64,000 nt of DNA from Cytophagaceae bacterium (GCA_947458545.1 CANGYH010000006.1:1-64000), one strand, 5' to 3'. Numbered from the stretch's first letter, positions 1-8,662 are shown. Numbers and translations: made by a program. Notes: generated by a model from the sequence alone, not told the origin.

Positions 1-239
1 TGTCTATTTATCCTTGGCAGAGGGTAGGAGATGCTGTCTTGTACTGGCGCTAGAATCTGAAAAAAGCCGGGAGAATCTGACGGGTCCACAATTGCGCCAG
101 TGCCAATAGTCTCCCTCCGTACGGTATCCACAGACAGCGAGTCTTTGGGTGCTGTGGGCTTAGGCTCTTGGCCCTTTGGGCGGCATACGCTTAGGCCCAA
201 AGCAGCCGCTACAAGCAGGGGCAAGGTTAGCTTTCTCAT
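1..239 (-). CDS. Partial exported lipoprotein-like protein (N-terminal 79 aa)
   Basis: An open frame starts at the ATG at 239 and runs off the left edge without a stop. The start MRKLTLPLLVAAALGLSVC looks like a signal peptide: two basic residues, a hydrophobic core, then a cysteine at position 19 that could be a lipobox cysteine. The Val just before that Cys is atypical for a lipobox, so lipidation is uncertain. The rest is Pro, Lys, Thr and Ser rich, as in a periplasmic linker. A near-consensus TAccTTTa at about 275-282 on the minus strand could be its promoter. The family is unknown because the body of the protein lies outside the window. Confidence 0.55.
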   Translation of the reverse strand, partial: MRKLTLPLLVAAALGLSVCRPKGQEPKPTAPKDSLSVDTVRRETIGTGAIVDPSDSPGFFQILAPVQDSISYPLPRINR

Positions 240-388
240 TGGGCTAGGAGGCGGATAGGATATTGTGCCGGGTAAAGGTAAGTAGTTGGTATTCAAAGAC
301 AAAACTGCCCTTAGAGACTGGCCCAGGGGCAAAATGGGGTAACGGCCAAGGCGGCCGCTGATGCCGGACCTTTTATGGTAAACTATCT

Positions 389-420
389 CTTGCAAGGGGG
401 ATGGCTGTGCCGTATCTTTG
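389..420 (+). promoter_or_regulatory. Bacteroidota-type promoter of rpsP
   Basis: A TTG at 390-392 is followed after 20 nt by TATCTTTG at 413-420, which matches the Bacteroidota -33/-7 pattern (TTG, 19-21 nt, TAnnTTTG). Transcription would begin near 426-428, giving a leader of about 53 nt before the rpsP ATG at 480. Confidence 0.75.
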
Positions 421-479
421 CGGGCCCGATTCTGGGGTATAACCATTCCGGGCGGACGGGTTTCCGCCGAAGGAGTACA

Positions 480-1148
480 ATGTCTGTAAAGATCCGACTG
501 GCTCGCCGCGGCCGTAAAAAGCTGGCCATGTATGACATCGTTGTAGCCGACAGCCGCTCGCCCCGCGACGGCCGCTTTATCGAGCGCATTGGCCGCTACA
601 ACCCCAACACCAACCCCGCAGCCATAGACCTGGACCAAGACCGGGCCGTGTATTGGCTGATGGTGGGTGCCCAGCCTACCGATACGGCTAGCTCTATCCT
701 GCGCTACAAAGGTGCGCTGATGAAGAAGCACCTGCAGGTGGGCGTGGCCAAAGGTGCCATCACCCAAGAGGTTGCCGACGAGCGCTTTGCCCAGTGGGTA
801 GCCACCAAAGAGGCCAAAGTAGCCGGCAAGGTAGAGAGCCTGATGTCTGCCAAAGACAAGGCCAAAGCCGACCGCCTGGAGGCTGAAGCTAAAGTACGCG
901 CCGCCCGCCAAGAGGCCATAGACGCCCGCGAGGCTGCCAAGAAGGCTGAAGAAGACGCCGCCGAGGCTGCCCGCCTGGCTGCCGAGCAAGCTGCCGCTGC
1001 CGCCATCAACGCCAGCGCCGAGGCCGAAGCCCCCGCTGCCGAAGAGGTAGTAGCCGAGGCCGAAGCTCCCGCTGCCGAGGCTGTAGCCGAGCAGCCCGTG
1101 GCAGAAGCCGCAGCCCCTGCCGAAGGTGGCGAAGAGGCCGCTGCCTAA
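480..1148 (+). CDS. rpsP: 30S ribosomal protein S16 with long acidic/Ala-rich C-terminal tail
   Basis: Ribosomal protein S16, an early-assembling small-subunit protein. The N-terminus (MSVKIRLARRGRKKLAMYDI) and the following RSPRDGRFIERIGRYNPN stretch are the classic S16 signature in the first 45 residues. I start at ATG 480, preceded by AGGAG at 471-475; the 35 extra upstream codons overlap the promoter. The product is 222 aa, against about 80-90 aa for a minimal S16. Residues from about 120 onward are a charged, coiled-coil-like Lys/Glu/Ala region ending in a low-complexity Ala/Glu/Pro repeat. Extended S16 proteins are usual in Bacteroidota; this tail is a long one. A strong terminator follows directly, so the gene is probably monocistronic. 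Confidence 0.97.
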   Translation: MSVKIRLARRGRKKLAMYDIVVADSRSPRDGRFIERIGRYNPNTNPAAIDLDQDRAVYWLMVGAQPTDTASSILRYKGALMKKHLQVGVAKGAITQEVADERFAQWVATKEAKVAGKVESLMSAKDKAKADRLEAEAKVRAARQEAIDAREAAKKAEEDAAEAARLAAEQAAAAAINASAEAEAPAAEEVVAEAEAPAAEAVAEQPVAEAAAPAEGGEEAAA

Positions 1149-1169
1149 GCAACAGCCGCGTAATCTATT

Positions 1170-1210
1170 AAGCGGACGCTGCCCTTACCGGGCAGCGTCC
1201 GCTTTTTTTA
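1170..1210 (+). terminator. Rho-independent terminator after rpsP
   Basis: A perfect 14-bp GC-rich stem (arms 1171-1184 and 1190-1203, five-base loop) is followed by a run of seven T. Confidence 0.95.
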
Positions 1211-1235
1211 TGCCCCCAAGCGGCTGCCCTGCCGA

Positions 1236-1243
1236 TACCTTTG
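1236..1243 (+). promoter_or_regulatory. -7 promoter element of the YbbR-like gene
   Basis: TACCTTTG matches TAnnTTTG exactly. The last G lies only six bases before the ATG at 1250, so the predicted transcription start falls at or next to the start codon and the mRNA may be leaderless. No clear TTG is seen at the expected -33 distance. Confidence 0.6.
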
Positions 1244-1249
1244 CAACAG

Positions 1250-1906
1250 ATGCGTGCGTTTTTGCTGGCGCTGTGGCGGTTAATCCACTACAAGCTGACC
1301 CATGTTACCGAAGAGAAGTGGCGCATACTGGCAGCCTGCCTGCTGGTGTCGGGTATGCTGTGGTTTTTGCGGCAGATGAACAAGACCTACACCACCGGCA
1401 TGAAGGTGCGCCTCAGCTTCGAGTACGACCGCGGCCGGTTCGTACCGCTAGACCCGCTGCCCAACGCCTTATGGCTCAACGTGACGGCCGAGGGCTGGCC
1501 GCTGGCCATTGCCGCCTACAGCCCCACACGGCCCCGCCTTGTGGTGCAACCCGTGCTAGACAAAGGCTACTGGATGGCCGACGCCGACAAGGTGAAGCGC
1601 TACCTCCAACCCAAGCTGGCCCGCGTACAGATCAACTACCTGCAAGAGCTGCCCCAGGCCTACCGGTTCGACAGCATTGTGCAGCGCCAGGTGCCCATAG
1701 AGGCCACCTTGCCCGACGGACGGCGGGCCTTCGGGCGGCTGTGTTATAAGGGACTCAGCGGACAATTGCTGCGCCTGCCCCGCGCCCACGTGCTTACAGA
1801 GGCACCGTGGGATAGTACCCAATTCTCTGTCTCCACCAGCTCCCTCTACGACGAGAAGTGGCTGCCCAGCCTCTGCCAACCCCGGGTAGCCTTCAGCGTC
1901 CGGTAA
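1250..1906 (+). CDS. YbbR-like (CdaR-family) membrane-anchored protein
   Basis: A 218-aa protein with one N-terminal membrane segment at about residues 26-40 (ILAACLLVSGMLWFL), followed by an extracytoplasmic beta-rich region. The pattern 'membrane anchor, FLRQMNKTYTT, LSFEYDRGRFVPLDPLPNAL, VTAEGW' matches Bacteroidota YbbR-like proteins. In Firmicutes the family (CdaR) modulates diadenylate cyclase; whether that holds here is unknown. ATG 1250 is chosen over TTG 1241 because the TAnnTTTG element at 1236-1243 overlaps the latter. A bidirectional terminator separates it from the convergent gene downstream. Confidence 0.6.
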   Translation: MRAFLLALWRLIHYKLTHVTEEKWRILAACLLVSGMLWFLRQMNKTYTTGMKVRLSFEYDRGRFVPLDPLPNALWLNVTAEGWPLAIAAYSPTRPRLVVQPVLDKGYWMADADKVKRYLQPKLARVQINYLQELPQAYRFDSIVQRQVPIEATLPDGRRAFGRLCYKGLSGQLLRLPRAHVLTEAPWDSTQFSVSTSSLYDEKWLPSLCQPRVAFSVR

Positions 1907-1931
1907 GGGTAATCATCTCTACCAAAAAGCA

Positions 1932-1965
1932 AGGCACCCCCAGCGTTGGCCAGGGGTGCCTCTTT
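1932..1965. terminator. Bidirectional terminator between convergent genes
   Basis: AGGCACCCC at 1932-1940 pairs with GGGGTGCCT at 1953-1961. The plus strand continues CTTTG and the minus strand continues into TTGCTTTTTGG. It lies between the 3' ends of the YbbR-like gene and the DUF4397 gene. Confidence 0.75.
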
Positions 1966-1990
1966 GTATTAGACAGGTTTTGCTTCTGGA

Positions 1991-3664
1991 CTACTCTCGC
2001 ACCAGGCGGGCTTGGTACACCGTGCCGTCTGACACTTGGGCGCGGAGCTGGTACATACCCGGCGTAAGGCTAGATACATCTACGGTAGCACCGTTGTAGG
2101 GCAGATTACCGGCCAGCTTGCCGTTGGCGTCAAAGGCCGTTACAGCGGCGGTGGTGCCTTGGGGCAGCACCAGGCGCACCTGCCCTTGGGCCGGGTTGGG
2201 TGCCAGTTGCAACGGCAGCGCGCGGGGGGCACGCAAGCTCAATGGCAAGGCGACGGCGCGGCCGCTCTTGGTGATGACAACCAGGCCAAAGGCGGGGCCG
2301 TTGTTGTTGGCTGTCGGGGTCAGATAGCCAGAGGCCATCACCACAAGGGCAGAGTCTGCAAAGGCAGCAAGAGGCGCGCCAAAGGTGGCCACGGTGGCGC
2401 CGCTGGCAAAGGCATCCACATCTACGGCAAGGTTGGCGGCGGGGGCATCTAGCCAGCCGCTGGCTTGCTTAAAGGCTGCCTGGGGCACTAGGGTAGGGCC
2501 ATTCGGGTTAACCTTCACACGCACGGTAGGTGCGTCGGGCGCACCGTGTACCACACGGATTTGGGCACTGCCGGCCGTAGTGCTGCGCTGGCGGCCGTCG
2601 AGCAGCAGCACGTCGAAGGCGGTGCTCACATTGTCTGGGTTGGGCGCAAAGCCGGTGCCTAGGTTGCCTACCGCCATGGCGATGCTCTCGGTGCCGCCCG
2701 TCAGGCGGAGGGTAGCTGCCCAAACGGCACCCGTAGTATCTACCGTGGCGCGGGCCGGGGTAATGAGCACGCGCAGTGGGGTGAGGGCTGGCAGATTCAG
2801 ATACGGCGTAGCCTGGCGGAAGCGAAAGTCTGGCACGGCCTTGGCCCCGTTCACGTACACATCTACCGCGTTGGCCGCCGGGGCCGGGCAGTTGTGGATG
2901 ATCTGCAGGGCACCCGTGGTGCGGGCAGGCAGCAAGATGGCGCGGCCACCCTTGGTGACGGCCAGCAGGCCAAAGGCGGGGCCGTTGTTGTTGGCCGCCG
3001 GTGCTAGGTAGCCCGAGGCCATCACCAACAAGGCCGAGTCTCTGAAAGCAGACAGCGGTGCGCCGAAGGTGGCCACCGTAGCGCCGCCTGCGGCAGCGTC
3101 AACATCTACGTTCAGGTCTTGGGCGGGCGCATCCAGCCAGCCGCTGCTTTGGCGGAAGGCCGCCTGTGGCACCAGCACCGGGCCGTTGGGGCTCACTTTG
3201 ACGCGGACGGTCGGTGCATCGGGCGCGCCATGCAGAATGCGCAGTTGTGCGACGCCAGCTGTAGTGCTGGCCTGGCGGCCCTCCAGCAGCACGACGTCGA
3301 AGGCGGTGCTGATGTTGTCTGGGTTGGGGGCAAAACCTGCGCCTACGTTGCCCGTGGCCACGGCTATAGTGTTAGAGTTGGGGGCCAGCGTCAGCGAGCG
3401 GTACCAGAGCGGATTGTTGGTATCTGACACGGCAGACGCGGGTTTGATGCGGATCTGCAGCGGCAAGCCTGCAGGCAATGACAGGTAAGGCGTCGCCTCG
3501 CGGAAGCGGAAGCCCGCAAAGGCCTTGCTGTTGCCTACATAGATATCTACCGTCTGCGCCACCGGCGATGGGCAGTTGTGCACAATCTGCACGTTGGCGC
3601 TTTGCCCATAGGCAGCCGCAGCAACGCCAAGAGCAATGAGAGAGGTGGCAAAAAGGTGTTTCAT
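1991..3664 (-). CDS. DUF4397 tandem-repeat protein with type A T9SS sorting domain
   Basis: A 557-aa exported protein. ATG 3664 begins a clear signal peptide (MKHLFATSLIALGVAAAAYG, then QS); the 25 upstream in-frame codons do not look coding. The body is two near-copies of about 225 residues, each opening with the DUF4397 hallmark (QIVHNCPSP / QIIHNCPAP) and holding a second DUF4397-like half (LRILHGAPDAPTVRVKV / IRVVHGAPDAPTVRVKV). The last roughly 75 residues (LQLAPNPAQGQVRLVLP, then TPGMYQLRAQ) are a type A T9SS sorting domain, so the protein is predicted to cross the outer membrane by T9SS and be surface-attached or released. DUF4397 function is not established; an adhesin or surface-layer role is only a guess. 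Confidence 0.88.
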   Translation of the reverse strand: MKHLFATSLIALGVAAAAYGQSANVQIVHNCPSPVAQTVDIYVGNSKAFAGFRFREATPYLSLPAGLPLQIRIKPASAVSDTNNPLWYRSLTLAPNSNTIAVATGNVGAGFAPNPDNISTAFDVVLLEGRQASTTAGVAQLRILHGAPDAPTVRVKVSPNGPVLVPQAAFRQSSGWLDAPAQDLNVDVDAAAGGATVATFGAPLSAFRDSALLVMASGYLAPAANNNGPAFGLLAVTKGGRAILLPARTTGALQIIHNCPAPAANAVDVYVNGAKAVPDFRFRQATPYLNLPALTPLRVLITPARATVDTTGAVWAATLRLTGGTESIAMAVGNLGTGFAPNPDNVSTAFDVLLLDGRQRSTTAGSAQIRVVHGAPDAPTVRVKVNPNGPTLVPQAAFKQASGWLDAPAANLAVDVDAFASGATVATFGAPLAAFADSALVVMASGYLTPTANNNGPAFGLVVITKSGRAVALPLSLRAPRALPLQLAPNPAQGQVRLVLPQGTTAAVTAFDANGKLAGNLPYNGATVDVSSLTPGMYQLRAQVSDGTVYQARLVRE

Positions 3665-4100
3665 AATGGAATTGCTATGATTCAAGTACAAGACTTGTTT
3701 AATCTTTTGCGGGTTGGAGTTAAACATAAATAAAAACAACTATTTTTTATTCTATTTCATAATTGCATCTATCAGCTATTCTGTATTCTATATCTTGGAC
3801 TTCATTTAGCTTATGTTGGCACAGATATGCCTTGTGTGTCGTGCATTATGGCAAGAGCCCCCAGGCAGGGCTTTCTATGCTGGCCTGGGCAACCCACACG
3901 CCGAGACGTCCGTTTAGCCGCCTATTGCGGCGGCCTCTACTTGCACGTTGGCGGCCACACTTCATACACAGCCAGTATAGGCCCAAGCAAATAGCACTTA
4001 CTGCTGCCTTTGGTTAAACGGCATTAGGCTACTCGCGGGGATATTCTGTATTTTTACCATAATACTCAGACTGATGCACCTCTAGGCACTGTGCTGCTGC
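3665..4100. other. Intergenic region, no gene recognised
   Basis: This 436-bp stretch holds the upstream regions of two divergent genes, the DUF4397 protein (minus) and the PAS/SpoIIE phosphatase (plus). The first 130 bases are AT-rich. I see no convincing gene, RNA or exact TAnnTTTG element. Short open frames here lack any coding signature. Confidence 0.5.
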
Positions 4101-7100
4101 ATGATAAAAACCGATACCCTGATCACAACCCAAGACTGGATCGATGCCATCGGCAGGCTGGATGCGCTGCTGGCAGGGGCCGGTGTGGGGATGTACGTCT
4201 GGGATCGGGCAGAGGGCACCTACCATTGGAGCGAAGGCGTGCGCAAAATGCTCTCGGTAGGGCCAGAAGAAGCGCCAGGCTTTGACGTCTGGCAGGCCCG
4301 CCTCCACCCAGAGGATGCGCCCATGGTGCGCAAAGCCTTAGACGGGCTACTAGAAGAAGGCAAGGCCTACCACCAGCTCTTCCGCGTGGTGCAGCCGGGC
4401 GGGGGCGTCCGCTGGTTAGACGATACCGTGCAAGTGCTGGCAGAAGATGCCGACGGCAAACCCATACGCCTGGCCGGTCTGATACGAGACGTTACCGAAT
4501 GGCAAAGCCCCCTGGAGGCTGCCCTGGCCGACGACGACATATCGCTGCTGCTGCAAGACAAAGACCTGCGCTATGTGTGGTACCACAGCCAATTGGCCCG
4601 CTTTGCCGACTGGCCGGTAGGCTCCATCCTCGGGCTGACGGACCTGGAGGTAGGCTTCCTGCCAGAGGTTGCGGCAGAAATCACCGCCAAAAAGCGCCGC
4701 GTGCTGCAAACCCGCCAGCCCGAGACGTTTGAGCAATGGCTCGATCTGTACGACGGCCGGCGCGCCTACATACAGGCGCAGTATCTGCCCTACACCTTTG
4801 GCAATGGCGACATCGGTGTGCTTTGCAAAATCCGCGACCTGACGGATACCCAGCAGGCCCTTAGCCGCGAGGCCGAGCTGCGCCAGGAGCTTGAGCGGCA
4901 ATTGCGCGAGCTAGAGGCATCGCAAGCACGGTTTGACGCTGCCTTGCGGGGCAGTAACATCACCCTCTTCGTACAAGACGAGCACCTCAACTACATCTGG
5001 GAGCACAACGTGCTGCCCGATTATGGCCTCGATGGCCGGCTGGTGGGCACGTCAGACCACGACTTTCCCTACGCACCCGATACCATGGAGCCTTACCTGA
5101 AAAGTAAGCGCGAGGTCATCTTTGAAGGTAAGGAGTTGCGGCAGGCGGCCTGGTTCCCTTTCAAGTTGCAGGGGCCACGGTACATAGAGACGACGTTCTC
5201 TCCGTTTGTATTGCCCAATGGCAGGCCCGGCCTTATAGGCAAAGTTGTTGACCTGACCGAAACCAAACAGGCCCAAGACCGCGAGGCCGAGCTGCGCCAG
5301 CAGCTAGAGCGCAAGCTGGTAGAGCTAGACAGCTCGCACCGCCTGTTTGCGGCCGGGTTGGCCAAAAGCCCGCTAACGGTATTTTTCCAAGACGAAGAAC
5401 TTACTTACGGCTGGGCCTACAACGTACCCCCAACCTGGGGCATAAACGGGCAGGTAGCAGGCTACAACGAGCGCGACTTTCCGCTGGCGCCCAAGACGAT
5501 AGAAGCCTTGGTGGCCTTAAAGAAAAAGGTGCTGGAGACCGGCGAGCAGGCCGAGTTTAAAGACTGGGTCCGCTTTGACCATGGCGAGCTTGCCTATTGC
5601 CATGGCCGCTACGACCGCTACCAAGACGACAACGGCACCCGAGGCCTCATTGGCCGCGTCGTTAACCTGACAGAGACCAAACTGGCCGAAGAGCGCGCCC
5701 ACCGCCTGGCCCAAGACCTGGCCGAAACCCAGGCCCGCCTAGACGCAGGCCTGCGCGGCGAGCCCTTCACAATCTACATCCAGGACGAGGAGCTGCGCTA
5801 CCGCTGGCTCTACAACATACACCCCAACTGGGAGGAGGGCGATTTCTTGGGCAAAACAGACGAAGAGTCTGGCCTAGACGATGAAATCATCCTCAAAATG
5901 ACGCCAGCCAAGCGCCGTGTGCTGGCTACGGGCGCAGCCGAGCAGGTAGAGCTTTGGGCGTTGGGCCTCAACGGCGAGCCTACATTTTTGCGCTACCGCA
6001 TCAACCCCTACACCTTTGCCGACGGCAAGCCAGGCGTTATCGTGAAGGTGACAGACCTGACGGCCGACCGCCTGCGCGAGCAAAAAACCGAGCAACTGGC
6101 CCAAGCCCTCTCTGAGCAGGTACACGAGCTGCAAGCGGCAGACCTGCGCCTCACTACAGCCTTAGACGAAGAGCCGCTCAGCCTTTGGGTGCAAGATGCC
6201 AGCCTGCGCTTTTTGTGGGCGCGCAACTTCCCAACCAAAATCTGGCCGCACGACATCGTCGGCCTGCGCGATGCCGACGTCCAATTGCCGCCAGATCAAC
6301 TGGCCCAACTGGCCGAGATCAAGCGCCGGGTAATGGAAACGGGCCAGCCCTTCAACGGTGAGGGCTGGTTTACCCTACACGCCGGCAACCGCGAGTATTT
6401 CCGCCTCAGCTTTAAGCCCTACCCCTTGCCCGACGGCACCGTCGGCCTGGTGGGCAAGGCCTACGAGCTCACAGACCTGAAACAGGCCCAAGAGAAGGTA
6501 GAGAGCCTCAATCAAGAGCTGCAACGCCAATTGGGTGCCTTAAGCCAGGCCCACAATGCCAAGCTGGCCGAGCTACAGGATGCCCGCGCCATCCAGATAA
6601 GCCTGCTGCCTGCCGAGCCGCCGGCGGTGCCCGGCCTGCACATTGCCGCCGCCATGCAAACCTCCGAAGAGGTTGGCGGAGACTATTACGACTTCTTGAC
6701 CCTGCCCGACGGCAGGCTTGTGATGGCCCTGGGCGATGCCACCGGCCACGGCCTGCGGGCAGGTTTTTTGGTGGCCATCGTAAAGGCCTACTTCCAGCTG
6801 CTGGCCCAGCAGGTAAGCCCGGCAGAGCTGCTCTCTCTGATCTCAGACCAACTCTCGGCCCTAGAGCTTAAGCAGATGTACATGGCCCTCTCTGTGCTGC
6901 AATACGACCCTGCCACCGGCCAGGGCAGCTACGTGGCCGCCGGCATGCCGCCGTTGCGCATCTTCCGCGCGGGCACAGAGCAGGTAGAGGTGCTTACAGT
7001 GCGCAGCCTCTATTTGGGCACCAACCTGCGCAATACCCTAGAGCCTCAGCCCTTCAGCCTCGCCCCCGGCGACGTATTAGTGGCAGCCACAGACGGCCTG

Positions 7101-7283
7101 TTTGAAACGCGCAACCCACAAGGCATGGCCCTCCCTACGGCAGTTATAGACAAAGCCATAGCCCATTGCCACCAACACCACCCCGCCCAACTGGTACAAT
7201 GCCTGCTGCAAGAGCAGCTCCGGTGGCAGGGCCAGCCCCAACCGGCAGACGATACTACGTTAGTCGTATTGGCCCGGGCCTGA
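4101..7283 (+). CDS. Six-PAS sensor with C-terminal SpoIIE-type PP2C phosphatase
   Basis: A 1060-aa cytoplasmic signalling protein with no signal peptide or membrane segment. PAS 1 (about residues 18-135) is of the PAS_3 type and ends in LIRDVTEW. Five further PAS domains follow in tandem (about 145-255, 275-395, 415-540, 555-680, 690-815). Each opens with a variant of 'QDEELRYxW', ends in 'LTETKQA', and is linked to the next by a short Glu/Arg/Leu coiled coil (EAELRQELERQLREL). A longer coiled coil leads into the phosphatase domain (about 860-1058), where the PP2C metal-binding motifs are intact: GGDYYD, GDATGHG, ATDGLFE and DDTTLVVL. Such RsbU-type phosphatases normally dephosphorylate an anti-sigma antagonist in a partner-switching system; no such partner is encoded nearby. 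No haem or flavin ligand is obvious, so the sensed signal is unknown. Confidence 0.92.
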   Translation: MIKTDTLITTQDWIDAIGRLDALLAGAGVGMYVWDRAEGTYHWSEGVRKMLSVGPEEAPGFDVWQARLHPEDAPMVRKALDGLLEEGKAYHQLFRVVQPGGGVRWLDDTVQVLAEDADGKPIRLAGLIRDVTEWQSPLEAALADDDISLLLQDKDLRYVWYHSQLARFADWPVGSILGLTDLEVGFLPEVAAEITAKKRRVLQTRQPETFEQWLDLYDGRRAYIQAQYLPYTFGNGDIGVLCKIRDLTDTQQALSREAELRQELERQLRELEASQARFDAALRGSNITLFVQDEHLNYIWEHNVLPDYGLDGRLVGTSDHDFPYAPDTMEPYLKSKREVIFEGKELRQAAWFPFKLQGPRYIETTFSPFVLPNGRPGLIGKVVDLTETKQAQDREAELRQQLERKLVELDSSHRLFAAGLAKSPLTVFFQDEELTYGWAYNVPPTWGINGQVAGYNERDFPLAPKTIEALVALKKKVLETGEQAEFKDWVRFDHGELAYCHGRYDRYQDDNGTRGLIGRVVNLTETKLAEERAHRLAQDLAETQARLDAGLRGEPFTIYIQDEELRYRWLYNIHPNWEEGDFLGKTDEESGLDDEIILKMTPAKRRVLATGAAEQVELWALGLNGEPTFLRYRINPYTFADGKPGVIVKVTDLTADRLREQKTEQLAQALSEQVHELQAADLRLTTALDEEPLSLWVQDASLRFLWARNFPTKIWPHDIVGLRDADVQLPPDQLAQLAEIKRRVMETGQPFNGEGWFTLHAGNREYFRLSFKPYPLPDGTVGLVGKAYELTDLKQAQEKVESLNQELQRQLGALSQAHNAKLAELQDARAIQISLLPAEPPAVPGLHIAAAMQTSEEVGGDYYDFLTLPDGRLVMALGDATGHGLRAGFLVAIVKAYFQLLAQQVSPAELLSLISDQLSALELKQMYMALSVLQYDPATGQGSYVAAGMPPLRIFRAGTEQVEVLTVRSLYLGTNLRNTLEPQPFSLAPGDVLVAATDGLFETRNPQGMALPTAVIDKAIAHCHQHHPAQLVQCLLQEQLRWQGQPQPADDTTLVVLARA

Positions 7284-7297
7284 GGCTAGCCTGCGCC

Positions 7298-8662
7298 CTA
7301 GGCAGCCTGGCGCAATAGGGCACCGCCTATCTGGCATTGCAGACACTTTTGCGGCTGGCAATACAGCTTTTGCACGCCGAGCCAGCCTTGGCTCTGGGCG
7401 GCGTTTTGGTTGCTTAGGCCTGCATCTGTAAAGGGTTTGGTGAGGTGGTTGTGCTCTGGCGGCAACTGCTCTAGCAGGCTTAAGGCCTGGTGCACGTAGG
7501 CCGTTTGGTTGCGCTGCCGTCCGTAAGCGGCCAGCAGCGGAGCTACGGCATTGGCCACCAGGCTCAAGGCCTGGGCATGGCCTACGGTAGGGCTGCCACA
7601 TTTGCCCGCTGGCCCAAAGTTGTAGCGCAGTTGCCAGTAGCCCGAGGCCGTCACCCTGAAGTGGGCCACCAGCTCGGCCACCTGGGTATAGCTGCGCATC
7701 AAATCAAACAAGGGCGGCGTGTTTGCCAGCAACGCTGCCAGTTGTGCCAGGCGCAAGGCCGGCTGTTGGGCCGGGCGCATCCGGCCGGTGGCAAGCGTGC
7801 CGGGTGGCGGAGGCGGGGGCAGGCGCAATCGCCCGGCCTGGTAGGCATACTCGCGCAGCAGGGCATCTTGGTGCGCATCTGGCGGGGCTTGGGCGGCGGT
7901 GTGGTAGCGGGCCCGGGCCTCAAAGGCGGCGGTTAGAGCATCGGCGGGCTCGGGCTCAGGTTGGCCCAGCAGGCCCGCCTGCCCCAGCAGTAATGCCTCT
8001 ACCGACAATGGCTGGCCTGCCAGGCGGCGCAATTGGCGCATAGGCAGTGCCTCGGCCAGTTGCAAAAACGCATGGCCATTGGCGGGCAGGCCCCAAGCAT
8101 AGGCCAGGGCACGGTAGGCGGTTTCTTCCCAGTCTCGCCCGCTGGCCTGGTAGAGGGCCTCCAGGTGCTCGGCTTTGGCTTGCAGGCGCTCTAGCAGCGC
8201 GCGCTCTTGCATGGCGGTAGCCACCAGGGGCGGCACCAAGGCCAACTGTGGCAGGCAGGCGGGCCCGGGTGCCAGGCGCTCCATCAGTTGGCGGTAGCGG
8301 GCTAGCAGGTGGGGCGTAAGCAGCCCGCGCAATTCTAGCACGGGCAGGCAGGTGCCGTCGGGCAGGTACACATCCTGATCGTGCTGCCAGACCACATGCA
8401 GCACCACCCGGGCGTAGGCTGGGTCTGCACTGTGCCCGTGCCGAGCCCAGTCAGAGCTTAGTACATGGCACTCTACCGCGCCTGCCCAACGCAGGCCGCC
8501 TATCGTCAGCACGGCCTGGGCAAAGTCTGGCCCGGCGGCCCGGTTGTGCTGCCCAGGTTGCAAAACCTCTATCGGTTGGCCATCTGTGGTGGCCAGCCCG
8601 GCCCGGCCAAAGGCCTGAAACTGCCAGGCGTAATGCAGCAGATCCTCGCGCACCTCTACCAT
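7298..8662 (-). CDS. DUF2851 family protein
   Basis: A 454-aa cytoplasmic protein of the Bacteroidota-enriched DUF2851 family. I recognise it from the N-terminal block: LLHYAWQFQAF, 'LQPGQHNRAAGPDFAQAVLTI', 'GAVECHVLSSDWARHGHSADPAYARVVLHVVWQHD', and the C-terminal Cys-rich tail (YCQPQKCLQCQIGGALL). The spaced His/Asp/Cys residues suggest metal binding or a nuclease-like fold, but no activity is established. TTTG stands five bases before the ATG at 8662, the short-leader arrangement also seen at other genes here. It is convergent with the phosphatase gene, 14 bp from its stop. Confidence 0.85.
   Translation of the reverse strand: MVEVREDLLHYAWQFQAFGRAGLATTDGQPIEVLQPGQHNRAAGPDFAQAVLTIGGLRWAGAVECHVLSSDWARHGHSADPAYARVVLHVVWQHDQDVYLPDGTCLPVLELRGLLTPHLLARYRQLMERLAPGPACLPQLALVPPLVATAMQERALLERLQAKAEHLEALYQASGRDWEETAYRALAYAWGLPANGHAFLQLAEALPMRQLRRLAGQPLSVEALLLGQAGLLGQPEPEPADALTAAFEARARYHTAAQAPPDAHQDALLREYAYQAGRLRLPPPPPPGTLATGRMRPAQQPALRLAQLAALLANTPPLFDLMRSYTQVAELVAHFRVTASGYWQLRYNFGPAGKCGSPTVGHAQALSLVANAVAPLLAAYGRQRNQTAYVHQALSLLEQLPPEHNHLTKPFTDAGLSNQNAAQSQGWLGVQKLYCQPQKCLQCQIGGALLRQAA

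Noticed and set aside
1126-1749. Long open frame overlapping the YbbR-like gene in another frame
   Set aside because: It crosses the rpsP terminator and has an Arg/Pro/Ala-rich composition typical of off-frame reading in GC-rich DNA.
2385-3488. Long plus-strand frames opposite the DUF4397 gene
   Set aside because: They mirror the repeats of the minus-strand gene and lack any domain or start signal; they are antisense shadows.
3763-4017. Open frame of 84 codons in the 3.7-4.1 kb gap
   Set aside because: No start context, family or codon bias supports it, and it is rich in Cys, His and Trp like a random frame.
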